A stretch of 8,381 nucleotides of DNA from J095 sp964407935 (GTDB lineage Bacteria > Chloroflexota > Anaerolineae > 4572-78 > J111). The position numbers and the translations under genes were made by a program. Of this stretch, positions 1 through 5,176 are shown piece by piece. The stretch spans positions 1 to 8,381 of the forward strand of contig CAYOXS010000267.1 in the NCBI GenBank assembly GCA_964407935.1. The letters are read 5' to 3'. The notes beneath the pieces are model-generated. The model worked only from the letters and a program-made list of their open reading frames with translations, was not told where the DNA came from and did no database searches. The number at the start of each line of letters is the position of its first letter. Within the stretch, counting starts at the first letter, position 1.

Positions 1-5
1 GTCAT
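1..5 (-). CDS. Start of a divergent gene running off the left edge (partial)
   Basis: Only the first codon and two further bases are in the window: a minus-strand ATG at positions 5-3. Support is positional. An AGGA ribosome-binding sequence (minus strand, 19-16) lies 10 bases upstream, and a strong minus-strand promoter ends about 29 bases before the start. A neighbouring minus-strand ATG at 16-14 stops after four codons, so it is not a gene. The product is unknown. Because it faces away from the deoR-type gene across a shared promoter region, it may belong to the same regulon, possibly an enzyme or transporter of the same sugar pathway; that is inference. Confidence 0.4.
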
Positions 6-40
6 TTTTTATTCATCCTGTTCCATACAAATTTGGCTCG

Positions 41-69
41 ATTGTAGGCCACCTGTCACAATTTGTCAA
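41..69 (-). promoter_or_regulatory. Leftward sigma-70-type promoter
   Basis: On the minus strand a perfect -35 hexamer TTGACA (69-64) is followed by a 17-base spacer and a -10 hexamer TACAAT (46-41). Transcription would start near position 34 and give a leader of about 29 bases before the ATG at 5. Consensus match and spacing are very good for GC-rich DNA. Confidence 0.7.
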
Positions 70-122
70 AATTTTACCAGTAATAACCAGATATTGGGAA
101 TTTTTGACAATTTCCGGTGACA
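54..122. promoter_or_regulatory. Symmetric inverted repeat between the divergent promoters
   Basis: The two halves of the region mirror each other. TTGTCAAAA (63-71) pairs with TTTTGACAA (102-110), and the flanking TGTCAC (54-59) pairs with GTGACA (117-122). The inner arms are partly the two opposed -35 boxes, so the symmetry may only reflect divergent promoters. The outer TGTCAC/GTGACA arms are not needed for that and could be a regulator site covering both spacers. The regulator is unknown; the adjacent DeoR protein is the obvious candidate. Confidence 0.45.
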
Positions 123-132
123 TCGGTATACT
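104..132 (+). promoter_or_regulatory. Promoter of the deoR-type/kinase operon
   Basis: A perfect -35 TTGACA (104-109), a 17-base spacer and a -10 TATACT (127-132) lie upstream of the repressor gene. The start of transcription would be near 139, giving a leader of roughly 119 bases that contains the 149-193 inverted repeat. Confidence 0.75.
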
Positions 133-148
133 TGGCAGCACGTGATCT

Positions 149-193
149 GTGTTGCGTGTTCCGTTAAAAAAGATGGGTTTTACGCAACACGCA
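149..193. promoter_or_regulatory. Inverted repeat with the shared 17-base element, candidate operator
   Basis: GTGTTGCGT (149-157) is the exact reverse complement of ACGCAACAC (182-190), and TGCGTGTT (153-160) of AACACGCA (186-193). The left arm belongs to GTGTTGCGTGTTCCGTT (149-165), which recurs exactly at 2081-2097 before the RLP gene. The site lies just downstream of the predicted start of transcription, where a repressor would block elongation. It could also fold as an RNA hairpin in the leader, or be one of the heptamer-type repeats of this genome. Confidence 0.5.
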
Positions 194-257
194 TCGGCAA
201 AAAACATCGGGACACCAACAGAAATTGAAAACTGGCTCACGAGAGCCTGCTGCCCAA

Positions 258-1031
258 ATGCACAAACTTGAACGCAAAGCCAAAATTCTGGAAATCCTGG
301 CGCTCCGCGGCTACTGCTCCACCGAGGAGTTGGCCGGCAGTATGGACATCAGCCAGACCACCCTCTACCGCGACATCAAAGAGTTGGAAGAGGCCGGGGC
401 GATTGAACGGCAGCACGGCGGCATCGGCCTGCCGCGCCGGTTTATCACCAACGTCGATTTCAAAGTCCGCGAAACGGCCAACATCGCCGCCAAAGAGGCC
501 ATCGCCGCCCGCGCTATCAGCCTGATTGAGCCGGGCGACTCGCTGTTTCTGGATACCGGCACCACCTGCCTGATTCTGGCCCGCAAACTGCGCGAACGCA
601 AAATCCCCGGCCTGACCGTGATCACCAATTCCTGCCGGCTGGTGCTGATGCTGGAAGATACGCCGGACTGCCGCGTCATCTGCACCGGCGGCGTCCACAT
701 GAAAACGCTCGATGTGCTGGTTGGCTCGCCGGCCGAGGAGTTTGTGCAAAGCCTCCATCCCAGAAAATATTTTATCGCCGCGGCCAGCGTATCGGCCCAG
801 GGCTGCGCCGATACCGAACCCGCCGAAGTAAAATTGAAACAGTTGGTCGCCCGGCAGGCGCAGCAGCGGATTGTTTTGGCCGATCACACCAAGTTTGACC
901 TGCTGGCCACGTTTCAAACCATCAAAACCGCCGACATCGATATTTTTGTGACCGACGCGCTGACCCCGGCCGAAAAACTGGCCCCCCTGGCCGACCTCGG
1001 GGTGCAGATCATCCGCGCCGATCTGGAATAG
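258..1031 (+). CDS. DeoR-family transcriptional repressor
   Basis: This is a cytoplasmic DNA-binding regulator of the DeoR/GlpR family, which usually senses a phosphorylated sugar and represses neighbouring catabolic genes. Residues 1-55 form a winged helix-turn-helix; the segment YCSTEELAGSMDISQTTLYR (19-38) holds its recognition region, followed by a wing ending in ERQHGG. The C-terminal DeoRC sensor has its usual signatures: LDTGTT (98-103), VITNS (121-125), TGG (143-145) and ADHTKFD (208-214). At 257 residues the length is normal. I chose ATG 258 because the protein then begins just before the HTH as the family does; an in-frame TTG at 225 adds eleven unlikely residues and lacks a ribosome-binding site. 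The site before ATG 258 is weak, and a small hairpin (GGCTC 234-238 with GAGCC 243-247) sits beside it. The kinase follows after 12 bases. The effector cannot be told from sequence. Confidence 0.92.
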   Translation: MHKLERKAKILEILALRGYCSTEELAGSMDISQTTLYRDIKELEEAGAIERQHGGIGLPRRFITNVDFKVRETANIAAKEAIAARAISLIEPGDSLFLDTGTTCLILARKLRERKIPGLTVITNSCRLVLMLEDTPDCRVICTGGVHMKTLDVLVGSPAEEFVQSLHPRKYFIAAASVSAQGCADTEPAEVKLKQLVARQAQQRIVLADHTKFDLLATFQTIKTADIDIFVTDALTPAEKLAPLADLGVQIIRADLE

Positions 1032-1043
1032 AGGAGACTGCCT

Positions 1044-2000
1044 ATGAAACGGATTGCCATTTTAGTCAGCGGCGGCGACGCGCCCGGCGTCAACGCCGCC
1101 ATCGAAGCCGCGGCCCGCTGGCTGGCCGCCCACCACGCCGAAGCCTGGGGCGTGCGCGGCGGTTTTGCCGGGCTGCTGGCCGGCAAACTTGAGTCACTCA
1201 CCGCCAGCGCTGTGGCCGGCATCGGCGCGCGCGGCGGCGTGCTGTTTGGCACCTCGCGCGAGCGGGTGCTCGGCGAACCGGACGCCCCGGAACGGCTGCA
1301 CCAGGTCTGGGCCGACAGCCGGCTCGATGGCCTGCTGGTGCTGGGTGGCGACGGCACCATCCGCCAGGCCGCCAAAATTGTCCACGAGTGGGGCTACCCG
1401 CTCATCGCCCTGCCCTGCACCATCGACAACGATGTACCGCTCACCGAGCGCAGTCTGGGCCACGACAGCGCCAGCAACCGCGCCCTGCCCATGATCGACG
1501 CTATCCGCGACACGGCCAGCGCTCTGCCGGGCCGGCTGTTTGTTGTTGAAACGCTCGGCGGCAGCACCGGCCATCTGGCCATTGCTGTGGCTTTTGCCGC
1601 CCAGGCCGATGCCGTGGCCGTGCCGGAAATCAAAGCCGATGCGGCGGTGGTTGGCCGCAAACTGGCCGCTGCGGTTGAGCAGCGCGGCTACGGGCTGGCC
1701 GTGGCCGGTGAGGGCATCGGCCGCATGGCTGATTTTTGTGACGCTGTGGCCACTGCCGCCGGCTACCGGGTGCGGCTCACGGCACTGGGCCATACCCAGC
1801 GGGGCGGCCCGCCCTCCGCCGCCGACCGCGAACTGGCCCGCGTTTGGGCCGAGTTGGGCGCAGCTCAATTGCTGGCCGGCGCGGGCGGGCAAATGCTGGC
1901 CTGGCAGGCCGGCGCTATCGGCACGGTGCCGCTGCCTGATGTTTTTGCCGCCCCGCCCAAAGCCATCGACCGGCTGAGGTATGAGCAAATCAATGAGTAA
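1044..2000 (+). CDS. PfkA-family phosphofructokinase-like sugar-phosphate kinase
   Basis: This 318-residue protein is a cytoplasmic PfkA-type kinase, whose typical reaction is ATP plus fructose 6-phosphate to fructose 1,6-bisphosphate. The N-terminal ATP loop is SGGDAPGVNAAI (9-20). GGDGT (101-105) has the glycine usual for ATP rather than pyrophosphate use, and TIDND (126-130) carries the catalytic aspartate, D128. Substrate-binding counterparts of E. coli R72, R162, E222, R243, H249 and R252 appear at R72, R164, E223, R244, H250 and R253. Oddities are PCTIDND instead of PGTIDND, LGHDSA after the catalytic loop, and LGGSTG (171-176) where E. coli has MGRYCG, so the R171 equivalent is missing. 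A GAGGAG ribosome-binding site (1031-1036) lies 7 bases before ATG. Coupling to a DeoR gene and proximity to an RLP suggest a catabolic, perhaps non-glycolytic, substrate; fold confidence is high, substrate confidence low. Confidence 0.88.
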   Translation: MKRIAILVSGGDAPGVNAAIEAAARWLAAHHAEAWGVRGGFAGLLAGKLESLTASAVAGIGARGGVLFGTSRERVLGEPDAPERLHQVWADSRLDGLLVLGGDGTIRQAAKIVHEWGYPLIALPCTIDNDVPLTERSLGHDSASNRALPMIDAIRDTASALPGRLFVVETLGGSTGHLAIAVAFAAQADAVAVPEIKADAAVVGRKLAAAVEQRGYGLAVAGEGIGRMADFCDAVATAAGYRVRLTALGHTQRGGPPSAADRELARVWAELGAAQLLAGAGGQMLAWQAGAIGTVPLPDVFAAPPKAIDRLRYEQINE

Positions 2001-2004
2001 TGCG

Positions 2005-2046
2005 CGATTTTGGATTTACGATTGACGATTTTGGATTTTGGTTAGT
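2005..2046. repeat. Degenerate heptamer tandem repeat (GATTT type)
   Basis: Six consecutive seven-base units can be read: CGATTTT, GGATTTA, CGATTGA, CGATTTT, GGATTTT and a decayed GGTTAGT. The fixed period of seven with variation at the unit ends resembles the short tandemly repeated repetitive (STRR) heptamers described in cyanobacteria. It begins four bases after the kinase stop codon. Confidence 0.7.
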
Positions 2047-2079
2047 GTCTTTAGTTTTTCGCCACAAATTTTCTTACGA

Positions 2080-2108
2080 CGTGTTGCGTGTTCCGTTTGC
2101 AGCACGCA
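2080..2108. promoter_or_regulatory. Second copy of the shared element, hairpin-like, before the RLP gene
   Basis: GTGTTGCGTGTTCCGTT (2081-2097) is identical to 149-165. Here TGCGTGTT (2085-2092) faces AGCACGCA (2101-2108) across 8 bases with one mismatch, and CGTGTTGC (2080-2087) faces GCAGCACG (2099-2106), also with one mismatch. It ends 140 bases before the RLP start codon. It may be a binding site for the DeoR protein, putting the RLP in the same regulon, or a dispersed repeat. Confidence 0.45.
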
Positions 2109-2146
2109 GACAGCGAGCAATAGCACGGAAAATTTAATGTGACGCC

Positions 2147-2169
2147 TCGGGCAAATGAACCATGCCCGA
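2147..2169. repeat. Short hairpin downstream of the kinase gene
   Basis: TCGGGCA (2147-2153) and TGCCCGA (2163-2169) form a perfect 7-bp stem around a 9-base loop. No T-run follows, so it is not a standard rho-independent terminator. Confidence 0.4.
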
Positions 2170-2233
2170 ATTACGAATTACAAAATCAGGCCAGGAGCCT
2201 CCTGATTCCTGATTCCTGACCCCTGAATCCTAT
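2168..2233. repeat. Heptamer repeats GAATTAC and TTCCTGA with a small palindrome
   Basis: GAATTAC occurs twice in tandem (2168-2181). A second series runs CTCCTGA, TTCCTGA, TTCCTGA, CCCCTGA, ATCCTAT (2199-2233), again with a period of seven. Between them CAGGAG (2192-2197) and CTCCTG (2199-2204) form a palindrome around one base. The series ends just before the RLP ribosome-binding site. Confidence 0.7.
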
Positions 2234-2248
2234 TTTAAAGGAGCACTA

Positions 2249-3667
2249 ATGAAACCCGTATCAGCAACTATTTTAAACCAACTGTGGCTGGATTTTGACG
2301 CCCGCGAGGATCGCCTGCGTGAAGTGGTAGCCGAACGGCTGGTCCAAAACCCGCCGCCCCAACTCGATGATGCCGTAGTGGCCAGTTACTTCTTCGCTTT
2401 TCGCCAGCAAACGCTATCGGCAGCCGTCGCCGAAATCAGCTACCACGCCACCAGCGGCATCAAAAACCCGCCGCCCGGCTCGCTGCTGGAAGAGTGCTCG
2501 GCCACCGCGGCCGGCATCGACCCGTTTGATGCCAGCGAGCGCATCGGCCTGCTGCACATCGCCTTCCCGCTGAAAATGCTGCTGCAACCCGACGGCCATC
2601 TGACCTCGGTGGATTTGCTGCACACCGCGGCGTCGGCGGTCATTTTTGATATGTACGAAAATATGGACGCCCGGCTGCTGCGGCTGGAAATCCCGGAGCG
2701 AGTGCTGCGCACTTTTCCCGGCCCGGCCCACGGCCCGCACGGCTTGCGCCAACTGACCGGCTTTGCCCCCGACCAGCCCGCCTTTGGTACCATTCTCAAA
2801 CCCACCGCCGGCATCACCCCGGACGATGTGGATTTTTTGGTGGGGCAGGCCGCGCCCAACCCGCTGTTTATGTTTATCAAAGAGGACGAAAACCTGTACC
2901 CCAACCTGGATTACTCGCCGGTGGCCGAGCGCACCCGGCGGGCGATGGCCGCCATTGAGCGCGCCCGCGAACAGCGCGGCGGGCTGGGGCTGATTTTTGC
3001 GCCGCACATTACCGGCGCGCCGCACGAAATTCTGGACAGCGTGCACGCCGCGCTCGACGCCGGGGCCACCGGGCTGATGTTCAGCGAGACGTTTGCCGGC
3101 GGCATTGTGCGCATGGTCCGCGAGGCCACCAAAAACCGGCCGCAGCCGCCGGCCCTGTACGGCCACAACGCCGGCATCGGCGTGAAAACGCGCGGCATCT
3201 GGCGGGAGGTGATTGATTTTCTGGCCCGGCTCGATGGGATTGACTTCCGGCAGACCGCGCCGCTCAAGGCCGGCGCGCCCTTCATTCGGCCCTACGGCGC
3301 GGAATGGCTGGCCTCGGAGCAGGCGCTCAGCGAGCCGTTGCCCGGCATCAACCCGACGATGATTACCCGCGCCGGCGGGCTGGACCAGGGCAACATCGGC
3401 CTGAACCTGGCCGACGTGGCCGCGCGCGGCCTGACGCCCAACGTGCTGTTTCTGGCCGGTTCGGCCATCAACTCGGTGAAAAATGAGGCCGGCAAAGCCG
3501 ACCCGCGGGTGGGTGCGGCCGCCATGCAGGAAGCCGTGGAAGTGTATCGCTCCGGGGAGTTGGCCGGCGTATCGCTGGCCGAATACGTGCCCGCGCTCAA
3601 AGATGTGGCCGCCCGGCGCGGGCTGGCGGCGTTGCAGCGGGCGCTGGCGCAGCGCTACCCGGCGTAA
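2249..3667 (+). CDS. RuBisCO-like protein (form IV RuBisCO large-chain homologue)
   Basis: This 472-residue protein has the RuBisCO large-subunit fold: an N-terminal domain (about 1-160, including HIAFPLKML and FPGPAHGPHGL) and a TIM barrel. FGTILKPTAG (179-188) matches the K175 loop with K184. IKEDEN (210-215) matches TKDDEN, keeping the carbamylated lysine K211 and metal ligands D213 and E214. GHNAG (305-309) keeps H306 at the H294 site but has N where R295 belongs. Near loop 6, TAPLKAG (336-342) may place K340 at K334. TRAGGL has A375 for S379, and LAGSAI (402-407) replaces the phosphate-binding GGGT. This pattern argues against CO2 fixation and for an enolase, isomerase or decarboxylase-type reaction, as in MtnW or apionate-pathway RLPs. 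The strong AAGGAG site (2238-2243) lies 5 bases before ATG. The nearby DeoR and kinase genes suggest a phosphorylated sugar substrate. Family is sure, substrate unknown. Confidence 0.92.
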   Translation: MKPVSATILNQLWLDFDAREDRLREVVAERLVQNPPPQLDDAVVASYFFAFRQQTLSAAVAEISYHATSGIKNPPPGSLLEECSATAAGIDPFDASERIGLLHIAFPLKMLLQPDGHLTSVDLLHTAASAVIFDMYENMDARLLRLEIPERVLRTFPGPAHGPHGLRQLTGFAPDQPAFGTILKPTAGITPDDVDFLVGQAAPNPLFMFIKEDENLYPNLDYSPVAERTRRAMAAIERAREQRGGLGLIFAPHITGAPHEILDSVHAALDAGATGLMFSETFAGGIVRMVREATKNRPQPPALYGHNAGIGVKTRGIWREVIDFLARLDGIDFRQTAPLKAGAPFIRPYGAEWLASEQALSEPLPGINPTMITRAGGLDQGNIGLNLADVAARGLTPNVLFLAGSAINSVKNEAGKADPRVGAAAMQEAVEVYRSGELAGVSLAEYVPALKDVAARRGLAALQRALAQRYPA

Positions 3668-3668
3668 C

Positions 3669-4316
3669 CTATTTCACGTAAAAAATAACCGCCGCCCACG
3701 GCTGAATGGGTTCGCCGCTGTGGTTGTGGGTCACCGTTAGCCCCAGCAGCAGCGGCTCGGCCAGAAATTCAGCAACAAGTTTAGCCAGCGTTTCAAAATC
3801 GCGCCGGAGCTGCCAGGTCAGTTCCGGCGTTTGTCTGTGATGCAGCACTACAAACAAACGGTTGCCGGTGTGATAGCGGCCCTGCGTGGATTGGTGGGCA
3901 TACTGCCAGTGCGCCAAATGGTGCCGATTTTGCCAGGCGAATTTGAGGCTTTTGGGGTAGGCCTGGGGGAAACGGCTCACTTTTAAATCAAAGGGGAGGC
4001 CGCGCAGGTAAAAATCAATGGTGCGATGTTTGGCGTTGGCTTCCGGCTGCACATCGGGGTGGGCCAAAAACATCTGCAAAATCTGGTTGTGGGTGTGGTG
4101 ATTGTACCAGCGTCGAATGGCGTAATTTTCAAACAACGCCGCGTCCAGCCCGTTGGCGGCAGCGACAGCGCCGGCCTGCCGCTGCACGCCGGCCAGCGTT
4201 TTGACCCGGTAGACAAAGTTGCTCAGCCTGTCCCAATGGTCGCCCTGCGGACGGCCCCACGGCGGCAGGTCGGTCACTTTGCCCAGCTCGTGGCGGATAA
4301 GATTGAAGTCGCTCAT
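3669..4316 (-). CDS. Probable type II restriction endonuclease (PD-(D/E)XK-like)
   Basis: I do not recognise a named family in this 215-residue protein. The restriction call rests on context and one motif. TIDFYLRGLPFDLKVS (99-114) fits a PD-(D/E)XK core: D101 or D110, then D110-L-K112 on a following strand, with E63 in FENYAIRRW as a possible extra acidic residue. A basic, aromatic stretch (RRWYNHHTHN, 68-77) could contact DNA. There is no signal peptide or membrane segment. The ATG at 4316 overlaps the methyltransferase stop codon as ATGA, which supports translational coupling and explains the missing ribosome-binding site. A longer in-frame start at 4394 would lie well inside the methyltransferase gene and is unlikely. 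The likely role is cleaving unmethylated foreign DNA at the site protected by the adjacent methyltransferase. It could instead be another nuclease or an accessory protein. Confidence 0.7.
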   Translation of the reverse strand: MSDFNLIRHELGKVTDLPPWGRPQGDHWDRLSNFVYRVKTLAGVQRQAGAVAAANGLDAALFENYAIRRWYNHHTHNQILQMFLAHPDVQPEANAKHRTIDFYLRGLPFDLKVSRFPQAYPKSLKFAWQNRHHLAHWQYAHQSTQGRYHTGNRLFVVLHHRQTPELTWQLRRDFETLAKLVAEFLAEPLLLGLTVTHNHSGEPIQPWAAVIFYVK

Positions 4317-5140
4317 TTTTTGGGTTTGAAAAAGAGAATGACATATTCGTGCTTGAAAATGTAGTAGCCCCCGGCCAACGCCCGATAGCGCCACAGGTTG
4401 GCCGTGCGCCCTTTGCCCTTTTCGTTGCCTTCGATATTTTTGACAATGATGGCTTTGGTTTTAAAACCGACCCGGTTCATGCGTTCCATACACCAAAAGC
4501 CGAGCGGCGCCAGCTCGCCCCGGTCGTACTTGTCGCCGATGACCAGCGCGGCAAAGCGGCCGGGCGCCAGTAGCTCAAACCCGTGGCGGGCCACGGCTTC
4601 AAAGCCGGCCAAAAACGCCTCGGTGGTGCTGGCGTTGGACAGATCGGTAGGCTGGTCGGAAAATTTGATGATGTCGGCGTAGGGGGGGTGGAGCATCAAC
4701 AGGTGAGCGTGTTCCGCGCCCAGCGAACCCAGCGCGCCGGAGACCTGCGGCACAATCTCCGGGCTGGCGCTGTCACCTTGCAGCAAATGAATCCGCGAAC
4801 CCAACTGGCCGGGGTCGATTTTGCCGGCGACGTAATCGACCAGATCGGCCTTTAATTCCACGCCGATGCAGCGCCGGCCCAGCCGCGCGGCTTCGATGGC
4901 GCTGGTGCCGGAACCCAAAAACAGGTCGAGCACGATGTCATCTTTTTTGGTGTAACGGGTAAAAATCTGGGTGGCAATCTGCGGGATGAAATTGCCGTGG
5001 TAATCGAGCTTGTGGCCGTCGCCGCTGGCCCGGCTGTCGTACAGCCACAACGAGTCGGTTTTTACGTCCGGGTAATCGCGCCAGCGGCTCAGGTCGATGT
5101 CGCTCCAGGGTTTGGTTTGGGGGGCTTCGTCGTCGGTCAT
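4313..5140 (-). CDS. Site-specific DNA methyltransferase (N4-cytosine/N6-adenine type)
   Basis: This 275-residue enzyme would transfer a methyl group from S-adenosylmethionine to an exocyclic amino group in DNA. The N-terminal GNFIPQ (49-54) fits motif X. DLFLGSGT (72-79) is motif I, the cofactor loop, with GVEL (93-96) supplying the acidic residue of motif II. LHPPYADIIKFS (150-161) is the catalytic motif IV, in an HPPY form rather than the commoner DPPY or SPPY. The order X-I-IV is that of amino-methyltransferases of the N6_N4_Mtase family, and the length suits a solitary type II enzyme. No target-recognition domain stands out; the sequence specificity cannot be read. The start at 5140 follows the transporter stop by 9 bases, with a TATAAT box directly upstream. 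The stop overlaps the putative endonuclease start, so the two probably form a restriction-modification pair. Confidence 0.88.
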   Translation of the reverse strand: MTDDEAPQTKPWSDIDLSRWRDYPDVKTDSLWLYDSRASGDGHKLDYHGNFIPQIATQIFTRYTKKDDIVLDLFLGSGTSAIEAARLGRRCIGVELKADLVDYVAGKIDPGQLGSRIHLLQGDSASPEIVPQVSGALGSLGAEHAHLLMLHPPYADIIKFSDQPTDLSNASTTEAFLAGFEAVARHGFELLAPGRFAALVIGDKYDRGELAPLGFWCMERMNRVGFKTKAIIVKNIEGNEKGKGRTANLWRYRALAGGYYIFKHEYVILFFKPKK

Positions 5141-5148
5141 AGCCCCGG

Positions 5149-5176
5149 ATTATAACCGAGGTTGGCCATTTGAAAA
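5149..5176 (-). promoter_or_regulatory. Possible promoter giving a leaderless methyltransferase mRNA
   Basis: On the minus strand a perfect -10 TATAAT (5154-5149) has a partial -35 TTTTCA (5176-5171, 4 of 6 matches) at a 16-base spacing. Transcription would start near 5142, two bases from the methyltransferase ATG at 5140, so the message would be leaderless. No convincing ribosome-binding site precedes this ATG, which fits. The box overlaps the last codons of the transporter gene. Confidence 0.45.

Noticed and set aside
13..240. 75-codon minus-strand reading frame over the promoter region
   Set aside because: It covers both divergent promoters and the inverted repeats, has no ribosome-binding site and no recognisable protein features.
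225..257. In-frame TTG start at 225 for the DeoR-family gene
   Set aside because: It adds eleven residues with no family resemblance and has no ribosome-binding site; ATG 258 begins exactly where DeoR proteins do.
237..917. Long minus-strand reading frame opposite the DeoR gene
   Set aside because: It is a shadow frame of GC-rich coding sequence, rich in Gly/Ala/Gln with no domain; the plus-strand protein is clearly real.
2022..2050. TTGACG as a -35 box for an RLP promoter
   Set aside because: At 16-18 bases downstream there is no acceptable -10 (17-base spacing gives GTGTCT), and the string is part of a heptamer repeat. I see no convincing RLP promoter in the gap.
2147..2169. Rho-independent terminator of the kinase operon
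   Set aside because: A good 7-bp stem exists but is followed by mixed sequence rather than a T-run.
2005..2233. CRISPR array
   Set aside because: The repeats are only seven bases, contiguous and degenerate, with no spacers and no cas genes.
2414..3166. 250-codon minus-strand frame opposite the RLP gene
   Set aside because: Low-complexity composition and complete overlap with a clear RuBisCO-family protein; an antisense shadow.
2249..3667. A CO2-fixing RuBisCO large subunit
   Set aside because: R295 and S379 equivalents and the GGGT phosphate loop are replaced, and no small subunit, phosphoribulokinase or RubisCO activase gene is nearby.
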